From Ruminococcus sp. (GTDB lineage Bacteria > Bacillota > Clostridia > Lachnospirales > Lachnospiraceae): a stretch of 64,000 nucleotides of DNA. The DNA is taken from contig JACERV010000014.1 in the NCBI GenBank assembly GCA_013911065.1, positions 50,482-114,481 on the forward strand, given 5' to 3'. The notes under the pieces are model-generated. The model had not been told where the DNA came from and ran no database searches. It was given only the letters and a program-made list of their open reading frames with translations. The translations under genes and the position numbers were made by a program. Of the stretch, positions 35,467 to 43,803 are shown piece after piece (within the stretch, counting starts at the first letter, position 1; the number at the start of each line of letters is the position of its first letter).

Positions 35467-37728
35467 CTATTTTTCATTAATATACTTTTTCAGGTGCTTT
35501 CCAGTTAAAGAATCTGGACAGTTGATTAAATCTTTCGGTAATCCTGTAAACATAATCTTACCACCATTCTGTCCTGCATAGGGACCTATGTCAATAATCC
35601 AATCTGCTTGACAGATAATATCCAAATTGTGTTCTATAACAATAAGCGTGGAATTTTGTTCTACAAGGCGATTCATTACACCAATCAACTGTTTGATATC
35701 AGCCATATGCAAACCTGTTGACGGTTCGTCCAAAACATAAATTTGACCACCATTTTCAAGTTCAGAAGCAAGTTTAATTCGCTGTAATTCACCACCTGAA
35801 AGCGTGCGTAATGGTTGTCCTAAAGAAACATAAGTGATACCAACGTCTGAAAGCCGTTTTAGTACTGTAACGATTTCTTTTTCCTGAAAAAATTCTAAGG
35901 CTTCCGTGACCGTCATTTTAAGAACATCAGCAATGTTTTTTCCTCTTAACTGATAAGCAAGTACTTTGTCCGTATAACGATTTCCGTGACATTCCTCACA
36001 TACCGTAACGATTGTATCCATAAAAGCCAAATCTGTATAAGTGACCCCTAGACCTTTGCAAGCGGGACAGGCACCTTGTGAATTGAAGCTGAATAGGGAA
36101 GCGCTTACGTTGTTCCTTTTCGCAAATAGTTTTCTGATAATGTCAAAGATACCCGTAAAAGTCGCTATGTTGGAACGTTTTGATGCTTGAATCCCTTTTT
36201 GGTCAATAAAAACAGTTTCAGGATAGATCCGTGGCAATACTCCATTAATTAGCGTACTTTTTCCTGAACCGGCAACCCCGGTTACAACAGTCATTACTCC
36301 TTTTGGTATATCAACTGAAAGGTTTTTTAAATTATGCATGGTTGCATTTTTAATGGAAAGCCAGCCTTTCGGGGTACGAGTATCAGGTTTTAGCTTGGGG
36401 CAATAAGATAAATACTTTCCTGTGATAGTACCCGCTGTTTTCAGCCCATCTAAATTTCCTTGATATACAACTTCCCCTCCGTGGGTTCCAGCACCTGGTC
36501 CCATATCAATAATATGGTCTGCAATTTTTATCATGTCCGGGTCATGCTCTACGATTAGAACAGTATTCCCTTTATCACGCAATAACCGCATAAGCTCATT
36601 AATTTTGCTTATGTCATGAGGGTGTAGCCCTATACTTGGTTCGTCAAAAATGTAAGTAAGGTCAGTCAAGCTGCTGCCAAGTTGGCTAACCATTTTGATT
36701 CTTTGAGATTCCCCACCCGAAAGTGTAGATGTTTCTCTGCTTAAACTTAAATAGCCCAGTCCTATGGATACCATGTGCTGAATGCGATTCACAAGTTCCG
36801 AAACAATTGTAACGGCTACAGGAGCATGAATAGATTGAACAAAATTCAGAAGCTCATTTATTTGCATATCCGCACATTCCGCAATATTTTTACCGTTTAC
36901 TTTACAAGATAATACTTTATTATTCAAGCGTGTTCCATGACAGTGGAGACAATCCTGTTTTACAATAAACCGCTCAATTTCTTTTCCATATCTGACCTTT
37001 TCACCATCTTCTTTTTTTAGAAAACTCCGTTCAATGCGTGGAATCAAGCCCTCATATAAGGAAGTTTTATGCCATTCGGGTGTTGGATTTTTAACCTTAA
37101 TTCCGTCAGCGTAAAGTAACAGTTCCAATTCTTTTTGAGAATAGTCTTTCAAATTTTTATCATTATCAAAAAAGCCTGAATGAATATACCGGGTTAATCG
37201 CCAACCGCCGGGTTCAAAAGTTGGAAAACGGATAGCCCCCTCATTTAAGGATTTATTTTTATCTAACAGCCTTTCAATATCAATGGTTTCAATTTTGCCC
37301 AAGCCCTCGCAATATTCACACATTCCAGATGGATTGTTAAACGAAAAAACATCTGAATAACCTACAAATGGTTCACCGATTCGGGAAAACAATAAACGTA
37401 ATACAGAATAAATATCTGTAATTGTTCCAACCGTTGACCGGGCATTACCGCCTAATCGTTTTTGATTGATAATAAAGGCTACGGACAAATTTTCCATACT
37501 ATCTACATCTGGCTTTCCATAATGTGGCATACGGTGACGGATAAAACTGGCGTAGGTTTCATTTAATTGTCTTTGAGATTCTGCCGCTATTGTATCAAAT
37601 ACCAAAGATGATTTTCCTGAACCGGAAACACCTGTAAATACCGTGATTTCTTTTTTGGGTATCAAGACATTTATGTTTTTTAGATTTCGTTCCCTTGCAC
37701 CTGATACCTGAATATAATTATCAGACAT
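35467..37728 (-). CDS. short UvrA-like ABC protein (excinuclease A paralogue)
   Basis: A 753-residue protein with two UvrA-type ABC modules. The first has Walker A GVSGSGKSSLVFDT, signature STLSGGESQRIKM and FDEPSIGLHPHD. The second has GVAGSGKSTLING, RTLSGGELQRIKL and DEPSTGLHMADI. Zinc-binding CxxC pairs are present (CEYCEG, CLHCHG, CPACKG, CEECHG). True UvrA is ~940 aa; this version lacks the long UvrB-binding and first insertion regions, as in the UvrA-like paralogues linked to resistance to DNA-binding drugs. With MarR next to it, a damage- or drug-tolerance role is inferred. It lies inside the tRNA-bounded island. Confidence 0.9.
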   Translation of the reverse strand: MSDNYIQVSGARERNLKNINVLIPKKEITVFTGVSGSGKSSLVFDTIAAESQRQLNETYASFIRHRMPHYGKPDVDSMENLSVAFIINQKRLGGNARSTVGTITDIYSVLRLLFSRIGEPFVGYSDVFSFNNPSGMCEYCEGLGKIETIDIERLLDKNKSLNEGAIRFPTFEPGGWRLTRYIHSGFFDNDKNLKDYSQKELELLLYADGIKVKNPTPEWHKTSLYEGLIPRIERSFLKKEDGEKVRYGKEIERFIVKQDCLHCHGTRLNNKVLSCKVNGKNIAECADMQINELLNFVQSIHAPVAVTIVSELVNRIQHMVSIGLGYLSLSRETSTLSGGESQRIKMVSQLGSSLTDLTYIFDEPSIGLHPHDISKINELMRLLRDKGNTVLIVEHDPDMIKIADHIIDMGPGAGTHGGEVVYQGNLDGLKTAGTITGKYLSYCPKLKPDTRTPKGWLSIKNATMHNLKNLSVDIPKGVMTVVTGVAGSGKSTLINGVLPRIYPETVFIDQKGIQASKRSNIATFTGIFDIIRKLFAKRNNVSASLFSFNSQGACPACKGLGVTYTDLAFMDTIVTVCEECHGNRYTDKVLAYQLRGKNIADVLKMTVTEALEFFQEKEIVTVLKRLSDVGITYVSLGQPLRTLSGGELQRIKLASELENGGQIYVLDEPSTGLHMADIKQLIGVMNRLVEQNSTLIVIEHNLDIICQADWIIDIGPYAGQNGGKIMFTGLPKDLINCPDSLTGKHLKKYINEK

Positions 37729-37752
37729 ACTTTTACCTCGCTGGTTTATGTG

Positions 37753-37784
37753 ATATGGTTAATATATGAGTGGGTTAACTATAT
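37753..37784. promoter_or_regulatory. putative MarR operator upstream of the UvrA-like gene
   Basis: ATATGGTTAA (37753-37762) and TTAACTATAT (37775-37784) form an inverted repeat with one mismatch and a 12-base centre, 25 bases before the start codon on the minus strand. Position and symmetry fit autoregulation by the adjacent MarR protein. Confidence 0.5.
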
Positions 37785-38400
37785 TTTAGCACACCTGAAT
37801 TGTGATTTCAACGTTCAGAATAAATTTTCTATACTTGATAAAGGGAAGCCGCTAAAAACGGCGGCAACATTATACATACATTCGTCTGTCGGCTGTCTAT
37901 CGCGTTGTTTCGATGTTCGGTAGTTGTTTCCTTATGGACACTGCCCATTACGACAGGCAGTAAAAACAAGCGTATCGCTCACCGTGAGCGATACGCTTGT
38001 TTTAGACATTTTACTTGGCAGTTGCCCATTAACAGTTTAAAGTTTCGTACTGTTTTATGACGGACTACCTTTCCACCTGTCTTTTTTGTTATGAAGAAAT
38101 AGTTAAAAACTGGCTCTAAAAGTATACCAATTTCCTTCTATGTGCTTTGTTGAACCGTGATTGTCACCGTTACCATGCCATGTCCAATAACCATCTTCCC
38201 CTTTTATTAAAGAAATGATGATTAATGGTATACTTCTATTTTATTTGCAAATGGAGTTGAAGAATTATACCTATGCCTATACCCAAGCAAGAAAATAGTA
38301 GTTTACCCAATCAACCCAAGCAGAACAAATGTTTACAAAGAGAAATAAAAAAATGCCTAAAACCCTTAATTTATGGGACTTTAGACACCTTTAACTTGAG
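37785..38400. other. gene-poor stretch with debris between the UvrA-like gene and tRNA-Gly
   Basis: No intact gene is recognised. It contains the hairpin at 37963-38003. On the minus strand, 38103-38226 reads as a start-less 41-codon tail including DGYWTWHGNGDNHGS and ending NWYTFRASF, which looks like the C-terminal scrap of a protein. A 39-codon minus-strand frame (37829-37948, starts MGSVHKETTTEH) has no ribosome site. The plus-strand open frame at 38273-38686 runs through the tRNA and is not real. Confidence 0.5.
37963..38003. terminator. strong bidirectional hairpin in the island
   Basis: A near-perfect palindrome of 19-bp arms (AAAACAAGCGTATCGCTCA and complement) around a 3-base loop, with A-run on one side and TTTTA on the other. 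It reads as a bidirectional terminator. Confidence 0.75.
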
Positions 38401-38473
38401 AGCGATAGACGGGATTCGAACCCGCGACCCCGACCTTGGCAAGGTCGTACTCTACCAACTGAGCCACTATCGC
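38401..38473 (-). tRNA. tRNA-Gly (anticodon GCC)
   Basis: The minus strand folds as a full cloverleaf of 73 bases: acceptor GCGATAG with CTATCGC, D-arm GCTCAGTTGGTAGAGT, anticodon stem CGACC/GGTCG with loop TTGCCAA (anticodon GCC), and T-arm GCGGGTTCGAATCCCGT. The CCA end is not encoded. Its 3' end forms the right boundary of the accessory island. Confidence 0.96.
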
Positions 38474-38688
38474 GTATGTTGTATGTTTCCTGACCGGAAC
38501 AATAATTACTATACTACATGGGGGTGGCATTGTCAACAACTTTTTCCAATATTTTTAAATTTATCTGTAGTACAGTCCGGGCTTGATTTACAGGCCCGAT
38601 TTGTGAAAGAACTAACGCTAGTGTTATCCCCCATTTTATGCTATAATATGACCCATGAAAAATTTGCGGTAAAATATGAGGTATAAGA

Positions 38689-39972
38689 ATGGAAAGAAAG
38701 AAAATTAAAATAGCGTTGCTTGGCCTGGGTACTGTGGGAACAGGGGTTTATAAATTAATACAGAGGCGTGCCGATGTAATGGAGCATACTATAGGAGCAG
38801 AACTGGAGCTCTCTAAGATTTTGGTGCACAATATAAATAAAGTGAGAGAGGGTGTGGATACCTCCCTTTTAACGGATAACTGGCAGGATATTTTGCAGGA
38901 TAAGGACATTCAGATTGTCATAGAGGTTTTGGGCGGCATTGAACCGGCTAAGACCATGATTCTGGAGGCTCTGCGTGCAGGCAAGAATGTTGTTACGGCA
39001 AATAAGGATTTGGTGGCGGAGTACGGAAAAGAGCTTTTGGATGCTGCTGAAGAAAATAAATGCGACTTCTTATTTGAAGCTGCAGTGGCAGGGGGAATTC
39101 CAATTATACGGCCTCTGAAGCAGTGTCTGGCTGGGAATGACGTTTCTGAGGTTATGGGTATTGTAAATGGGACAACCAATTACATTCTGACTAAGATGTT
39201 TGAGGAGAATGTAAGCTTTGAGGAGGCTCTGGCAAAGGCAACCGAGCTTGGCTATGCGGAGGCAGACCCTACGGCTGATGTGGAGGGCTTGGATGCGGGA
39301 AGAAAAGTAGCAATTATGGCTTCCATCGCATTTCACTCCAGGGTTGTATTTGGAGATGTTTATACAGAGGGCATTACGAAGATTACAGCAGAAGATATCC
39401 TATATGCGAAGGAATTTGACAGTGTCATAAAGCTGTTGGGAGTGGCGCGTAACACAGAGGGTGGAATTGAGGTGGGGGTTTATCCCATGCTCTTAAATAA
39501 GGAGCATCCACTGGCTTCTGTACGGGATTCTTTCAATGCAGTTTTTGTGCACGGGGATGCAGTAGATGATGCTATGTTTTATGGAAGAGGAGCGGGCGAG
39601 CTGCCTACTGCAAGTGCAGTAATGGGTGACATTATTGATGTGGCAAGAGATTTGCAGTATGAATGTACAGGACGGATTAGCTGTACTTGCTATAAGAAGC
39701 TTCCTATCAAAGATTTTGATGATGTAAAAAATAAGTTTTTCATCAGAATGCAGGTGAAAAATCAGCCGGGGGTACTGGCATGTATTGCTAAGGTATTTGC
39801 AGACCACAAGGTCAGCATTGCCAGGGTTGTGCAGAAACGCGTACATGATGACCAGGCAGAGTTAGTTATTGTGACAGAAAAGGTAAAAGAATACCATTTA
39901 AAAGATTCACTTAAGGAATTAAAAGAAAAGGACAGCATCCAGGAAATCAGCAGTGTTATCAGGGAGTACTAA
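38689..39972 (+). CDS. hom: homoserine dehydrogenase
   Basis: A 427-residue enzyme reducing aspartate semialdehyde to homoserine for threonine and methionine synthesis. The NAD(P)-binding start is LLGLGTVGTGVYKL, followed by VVTANKDLVAEYG, AAVAGGIPIIRPLKQCLAG, the family signature GIVNGTTNYILTKM and GYAEADPTADVEGLDAGRKVAIMA, and FYGRGAGELPTASAVMGD. Residues ~350-427 are an ACT domain, suggesting threonine feedback. A GAGGT site precedes the ATG, and TATAAT lies at 38642-38647. A hairpin terminator follows. Confidence 0.96.
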   Translation: MERKKIKIALLGLGTVGTGVYKLIQRRADVMEHTIGAELELSKILVHNINKVREGVDTSLLTDNWQDILQDKDIQIVIEVLGGIEPAKTMILEALRAGKNVVTANKDLVAEYGKELLDAAEENKCDFLFEAAVAGGIPIIRPLKQCLAGNDVSEVMGIVNGTTNYILTKMFEENVSFEEALAKATELGYAEADPTADVEGLDAGRKVAIMASIAFHSRVVFGDVYTEGITKITAEDILYAKEFDSVIKLLGVARNTEGGIEVGVYPMLLNKEHPLASVRDSFNAVFVHGDAVDDAMFYGRGAGELPTASAVMGDIIDVARDLQYECTGRISCTCYKKLPIKDFDDVKNKFFIRMQVKNQPGVLACIAKVFADHKVSIARVVQKRVHDDQAELVIVTEKVKEYHLKDSLKELKEKDSIQEISSVIREY

Positions 39973-40030
39973 AGCCCTGTACCGAGAAACAGGGAATGTC
40001 TGTAGGTCACGGAAATCGTGGTGAATGTAA

Positions 40031-40063
40031 AGGGGGTGTGTGGAGTTGACACACCCCCTTTAT
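40031..40063 (+). terminator. terminator after hom
   Basis: GGGGGTGTGT pairs with ACACACCCCC around a 7-base loop and is followed by TTTAT. Confidence 0.8.
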
Positions 40064-40133
40064 CATGATATAACAGAGTATAGTAAGTGTATAGCAAGCT
40101 ATGTATAAAACTCGTTTACAGGAAGGAGAAGAC

Positions 40134-40568
40134 ATGGAGCGAAGAAACCAGCCAATCGGATTTACAGTGAAGCAGATTAATAATGTATTTGAAAAAGATT
40201 TAAATGAAAAGCTGAAAACGATTGGAATAACAGCGTCTCAATGTGCGGTGCTGGATTACCTGTTTCACACAAATAAGGAAGAAGTGAATCAGCGGGATGT
40301 TGAGCGTCACCTGAGCCTGAAAAATCCGACTGTGACAGGACTCTTAAAAAGGCTGGATGAAAAAGGCTTTGTACTCTGTGTTCCAAATACCAATGACAAA
40401 CGCAGGAAGAATATTTATCTGACGGAAAAGGCCTTCGATATCCAGAGGCGGATGGAGGCTGACCGAAAAAAGATGGATAGGCAGATGACCCGGGGTATGA
40501 CGAAAAGGGAAATAGCAGCTCTCACCAGAGGGCTGGAAAAACTGCTTTATAATATAGCAGACCCATAA
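40134..40568 (+). CDS. MarR-family transcriptional regulator
   Basis: A 144-residue winged-helix protein. The recognition region is NQRDVERHLSLKNPTVTGLLKRLDEKGF and the wing VPNTNDKRRKNIYLTEKA. The open frame starts at 40101, but AAGGAGAAG precedes the ATG at 40134 (MERRNQPIGF). No drug pump or enzyme is adjacent on the same strand apart from thyA/folA, so the target is unknown. Confidence 0.88.
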   Translation: MERRNQPIGFTVKQINNVFEKDLNEKLKTIGITASQCAVLDYLFHTNKEEVNQRDVERHLSLKNPTVTGLLKRLDEKGFVLCVPNTNDKRRKNIYLTEKAFDIQRRMEADRKKMDRQMTRGMTKREIAALTRGLEKLLYNIADP

Positions 40569-40601
40569 GGTGAATTGTCAGAATTGACAGAAAATGGAGA
40601 G

Positions 40602-40638
40602 CAAAAGGGTCAGTCCCCAATCAAAAGGGACAGTCCCC
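40602..40638. repeat. two direct copies of a 17-bp palindromic repeat (marR-thyA gap)
   Basis: CAAAAGGGTCAGTCCCC (40602-40618) and CAAAAGGGACAGTCCCC (40622-40638) lie 20 bases apart, just before the thyA ribosome binding site. In reverse complement they are GGGGACTG[A/T]CCCTTTTG, the same family as the pair at 16219-16257. Confidence 0.9.
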
Positions 40639-40660
40639 TAAGAAAGGAGTCAATTATAAT

Positions 40661-41509
40661 ATGAGCTATGCGGATAAGATGTTTATTGAGATGTGCAGGG
40701 ATATTATTGAGAACGGCACAAGTACGGAGGGGGAGAAGGTACGTCCTGTATGGGAGGACCAGACGCCCGCTTATACGATTAAGAAGTTTGGTGTTGTGAA
40801 CCGTTATGACTTACGAAAGGAATTTCCGGCGCTGACGCTCAGACGGACCGGGATTAAGAGCTGTGTGGATGAGCTGCTGTGGATTTGGCAGAAGAAGTCT
40901 AATAATATTCATGAACTGAACAGCCATATCTGGGACAGCTGGGCAGATGAAGATGGTTCAATCGGGAAGGCCTACGGATATCAGATGGGAGTGAAGCATT
41001 CCTATAGAGAAGGTATGATGGATCAGGTCGATCGGGTAATTTATGATCTGAAAAATAATCCCTACAGCCGGAGAATTATGACCAATATATATGTACATCA
41101 GGATTTGCATGAGATGAACCTGTATCCTTGTGCATATAGTATGACTTTTAATGTGACAAAGGAAAAGGACAGTGACAGGCTGACCCTGAACGGGATTCTG
41201 AACCAGCGTTCCCAGGATGTGCTGACGGCAAATAACTGGAATGTGTGTCAGTATTCTGTGCTTCTTCACATGCTGGCGCAGGTATGTGATATGAATGTGG
41301 GAGAGTTTGTCCATGTGATTGCAGATGCACATATTTATGACAGGCACATTCCTCTGGTTGAGGAGCTGATCTCCAGGGAACCTCTTCCTGCGCCGAAGTT
41401 CTGGCTGAACCCGGAGGTGAAGGATTTCTATGAATTTACCCGGGAGGATGTGCAGTTGATTGATTATGAGACACACCCCCAGATAAAAAATATACCGGTT
41501 GCCATATAA
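40661..41509 (+). CDS. thyA: thymidylate synthase
   Basis: Methylates dUMP to dTMP using methylene-tetrahydrofolate. The 282-residue protein has the catalytic cysteine in NLYPCAYSMTF, the dUMP phosphate-binding arginines in NNPYSRRIMTN, QRSQDVLTANNWNVCQYSVLLHMLAQV, and HVIADAHIYDRHIPLVEELI, with a C-terminal IPVAI. AAAGGAG precedes the ATG. It is followed at once by folA, whose product regenerates tetrahydrofolate from the dihydrofolate made here. Confidence 0.95.
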   Translation: MSYADKMFIEMCRDIIENGTSTEGEKVRPVWEDQTPAYTIKKFGVVNRYDLRKEFPALTLRRTGIKSCVDELLWIWQKKSNNIHELNSHIWDSWADEDGSIGKAYGYQMGVKHSYREGMMDQVDRVIYDLKNNPYSRRIMTNIYVHQDLHEMNLYPCAYSMTFNVTKEKDSDRLTLNGILNQRSQDVLTANNWNVCQYSVLLHMLAQVCDMNVGEFVHVIADAHIYDRHIPLVEELISREPLPAPKFWLNPEVKDFYEFTREDVQLIDYETHPQIKNIPVAI

Positions 41510-41578
41510 TTTTACAGGAAATGGCTGACCTTTGGCACTATGCAGAGTGAAAGAAGATATGAGACTGGAGGAGTATGT

Positions 41579-42067
41579 ATGAATTTAATCGTGGCAGCAG
41601 ATAAAAATTGGGCTATTGGATATAAGAATAAATTATTGGTCAGTATACCGTCTGATATGAAGTTTTTCCGTCAGACCACAATGGGAAAGGTGATTGTCAT
41701 GGGGCGTAAAACGCTGGAAAGCTTTCCGAACGGAATTCCGCTGAAAGGCAGAACGAATATTGTACTGACAGCCAACAAAGGATACAGTGTAAAAGGAGCA
41801 GTTGTTGTTCATACTTTAGAAGGGCTGCTGGAAGAATTAAAAAAGTATTCTTCGGGAGATATTTATATAATTGGAGGAGACAGTGTCTACCGTCAGCTTC
41901 TTCCATATTGTGACAAGGCTTATGTCACAAAGATTGACCATGCTTTTCAGGCAGATACCTATTTTCCAAATTTGGATGGCCTGGAAGATTGGGAAATGAC
42001 GGAGGCAAGTGAAGAGCAGACTTGCTTTGATTTGGAATATATATTTACAACCTATAAACGGAAGTAA
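41579..42067 (+). CDS. folA: dihydrofolate reductase
   Basis: A 162-residue DHFR with MNLIVAADKNWAIGYKNKLL (substrate/NADPH pocket), the catalytic acidic residue in IPSDMKFFRQTTMGKVIVMGRKTLESFP, and IYIIGGDSVYRQLLPY. The frame opens upstream at 41540, but GGAGGAGTATGT precedes the ATG at 41579. Paired with thyA, as usual in Firmicutes. Confidence 0.95.
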   Translation: MNLIVAADKNWAIGYKNKLLVSIPSDMKFFRQTTMGKVIVMGRKTLESFPNGIPLKGRTNIVLTANKGYSVKGAVVVHTLEGLLEELKKYSSGDIYIIGGDSVYRQLLPYCDKAYVTKIDHAFQADTYFPNLDGLEDWEMTEASEEQTCFDLEYIFTTYKRK

Positions 42068-42098
42068 GAGCTCGGACAGGGAAGGTAAGTGAAGACTC

Positions 42099-43106
42099 GT
42101 GAAATGGATTATGCCAGAGGAAAGAGCAGAAAGAAGATGGAAACAGGTACTGTTCCTATGCCTGATTCTGATTTTTGGGGGTGCGTCGGCAGGCTGCAAA
42201 GCAGTGCCGGAGCAGAGCAGCTCTGATAAGTCAGACGGGAAAATCAAAGTAGTGACGACGATCTTTCCCCAGTATGATTTTGTGCGCCAGATTGCAGGCG
42301 ATAAGGTAGAATTGAAAATGCTTTTGAAGCCGGGAGAGGAAAGTCACTCTTATGAGCCAACCCCTCAGGATATCCTTTCCATTCAGAATTGTGATTTGTT
42401 TTTGTATGTGGGTGGAGAAAATGATGAATGGGTGGAGGATATTCTGTCTTCTCTGGATATGGGAAAGATGGAAACACTTCGCCTGGTAGACTGTGTGGAT
42501 ACGGTAGAGGAGGAGCATATTGAGGGGATGAAGGAAGAGCGCCATGAGCATGAGGAAGCCGAAGGTGAGTACGATGAACATGTCTGGACCTCTCCCTCCA
42601 ATGCTATGAAGATTGTAGACGATATTACCGCACTTCTGTGCCAAATAGACCCTACTAACTCGGAGGTTTACAGGCAGAATGCAAAGTCTTATGATGGAAA
42701 GCTGAAGAAGCTGGATGAAGAGTTTCGGGATGTGGCAGAACATTCTGCACGGCAGACCCTCTTATTCGGAGACAGATTTCCATTCCGTTACTTTGCAGAT
42801 GCCTATGGTCTGACATATTATGCTGCATTTCCGGGCTGTGCGTCTGATACGGAACCCAGTGCGGCAACGATGGCTTACCTCATTAATAAAGTGAGGGATG
42901 AAAATATTCCTCTGGTCTTAAAAATGGAACTGAGCAACGATAATATTGCAAAGGCAATTGCAGAGGCAACCGGGACTAAGGTCGGAGTATTTTATAGCTG
43001 CCATAATGTTACGGCACAGCAGTTTGAAAATGGTGAGACTTATTTGAGTATGATGGAGAGAAATGCAGAGACGTTAAAGGAGGCACTGGCGGATGGCGCT
43101 AATTAG
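42099..43106 (+). CDS. znuA: zinc ABC transporter substrate-binding lipoprotein
   Basis: A 335-residue metal-binding lipoprotein of the ZnuA/AdcA cluster: signal segment VLFLCLILIFGGASAGC with lipobox, then VVTTIFPQYDFVRQIAG, SHSYEPTPQD, an acidic/histidine-rich loop (EERHEHEEAEGEYDEHVW) typical of zinc-specific members, and GDRFPFRYFADAYGL. GTG at 42099 is used, though an ATG at 42111 is possible; neither has an ideal ribosome site. It overlaps znuC by 14 bases. Confidence 0.92.
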   Translation: MKWIMPEERAERRWKQVLFLCLILIFGGASAGCKAVPEQSSSDKSDGKIKVVTTIFPQYDFVRQIAGDKVELKMLLKPGEESHSYEPTPQDILSIQNCDLFLYVGGENDEWVEDILSSLDMGKMETLRLVDCVDTVEEEHIEGMKEERHEHEEAEGEYDEHVWTSPSNAMKIVDDITALLCQIDPTNSEVYRQNAKSYDGKLKKLDEEFRDVAEHSARQTLLFGDRFPFRYFADAYGLTYYAAFPGCASDTEPSAATMAYLINKVRDENIPLVLKMELSNDNIAKAIAEATGTKVGVFYSCHNVTAQQFENGETYLSMMERNAETLKEALADGAN

Positions 43107-43803
43107 GTGCGAAAATATTTCGATTGCATATGAAGGTCAGACAGTAGTGCATGATTTGTCTTTTCAGATTGGACAGAATGACTATATCTGCATTGTAGGA
43201 GAAAATGGTTCTGGGAAAAGCACACTTGTGAAAAGTCTGCTCGGCCTGAAGGCCCCGGCAAAGGGCAGGATTGAGCTGGGAGATGGGCTAAAGGCTAACG
43301 AGATAGGTTACCTTCCCCAGCAGAAGGATGTGCATAAGGATTTTCCGGCCAGCGTCTACGAGGTTGTTTTGTCGGGACGGTTAAACAGCAGGGGATTCCG
43401 GCCATTCTATACGGCGGCAGATAAAAGCAAGGTGAGACAAAATATGGAGCTTCTTGGTATCCGTGATCTGGAAAGGCATTGCTTCCGAGACCTGTCGGGA
43501 GGACAGAAGCAGAGGGTCCTTCTTGCAAGGGCACTGTGCGCTACGAAAAAGCTGCTTTTGCTTGACGAGCCTGTGACCGGGCTGGACCCGATTGTAACCC
43601 AGGAGTTCTACCAATTGATTCATCAGATAAATAAAACGTCCGGGATAGCCGTAGTTATGGTGTCTCATGATATTGAGGCTGTGGTAGAGTACGCCAGCCA
43701 TGTCCTGCATCTTCAGGAAACAGCATTGTTCTTTGGTACTGCAAAGGAATATAAAGCAAGTGAAGTTGGAAAAACATTCCTGGGAGGTGGGGCGCATGTT
43801 TGA
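43093..43803 (+). CDS. znuC: zinc ABC transporter ATP-binding protein
   Basis: A 236-residue ABC ATPase with Walker A GENGSGKSTLVKSL, Q-loop IGYLPQQKDVHKDFPASVYEVV, signature LSGGQKQRVLLARAL, Walker B LLLLDEPVTGLD and switch His in VMVSHDIEAV. The PQQ...FPASVYEVV pattern is characteristic of metal (Zn/Mn) transporters. The ATG lies inside the end of znuA and its own end overlaps znuB. Confidence 0.93.
   Translation: MALIRCENISIAYEGQTVVHDLSFQIGQNDYICIVGENGSGKSTLVKSLLGLKAPAKGRIELGDGLKANEIGYLPQQKDVHKDFPASVYEVVLSGRLNSRGFRPFYTAADKSKVRQNMELLGIRDLERHCFRDLSGGQKQRVLLARALCATKKLLLLDEPVTGLDPIVTQEFYQLIHQINKTSGIAVVMVSHDIEAVVEYASHVLHLQETALFFGTAKEYKASEVGKTFLGGGAHV

Noticed and set aside
38273..38686. 137-codon open frame upstream of hom
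   Set aside because: It crosses the tRNA-Gly gene on the opposite strand and the hom promoter.
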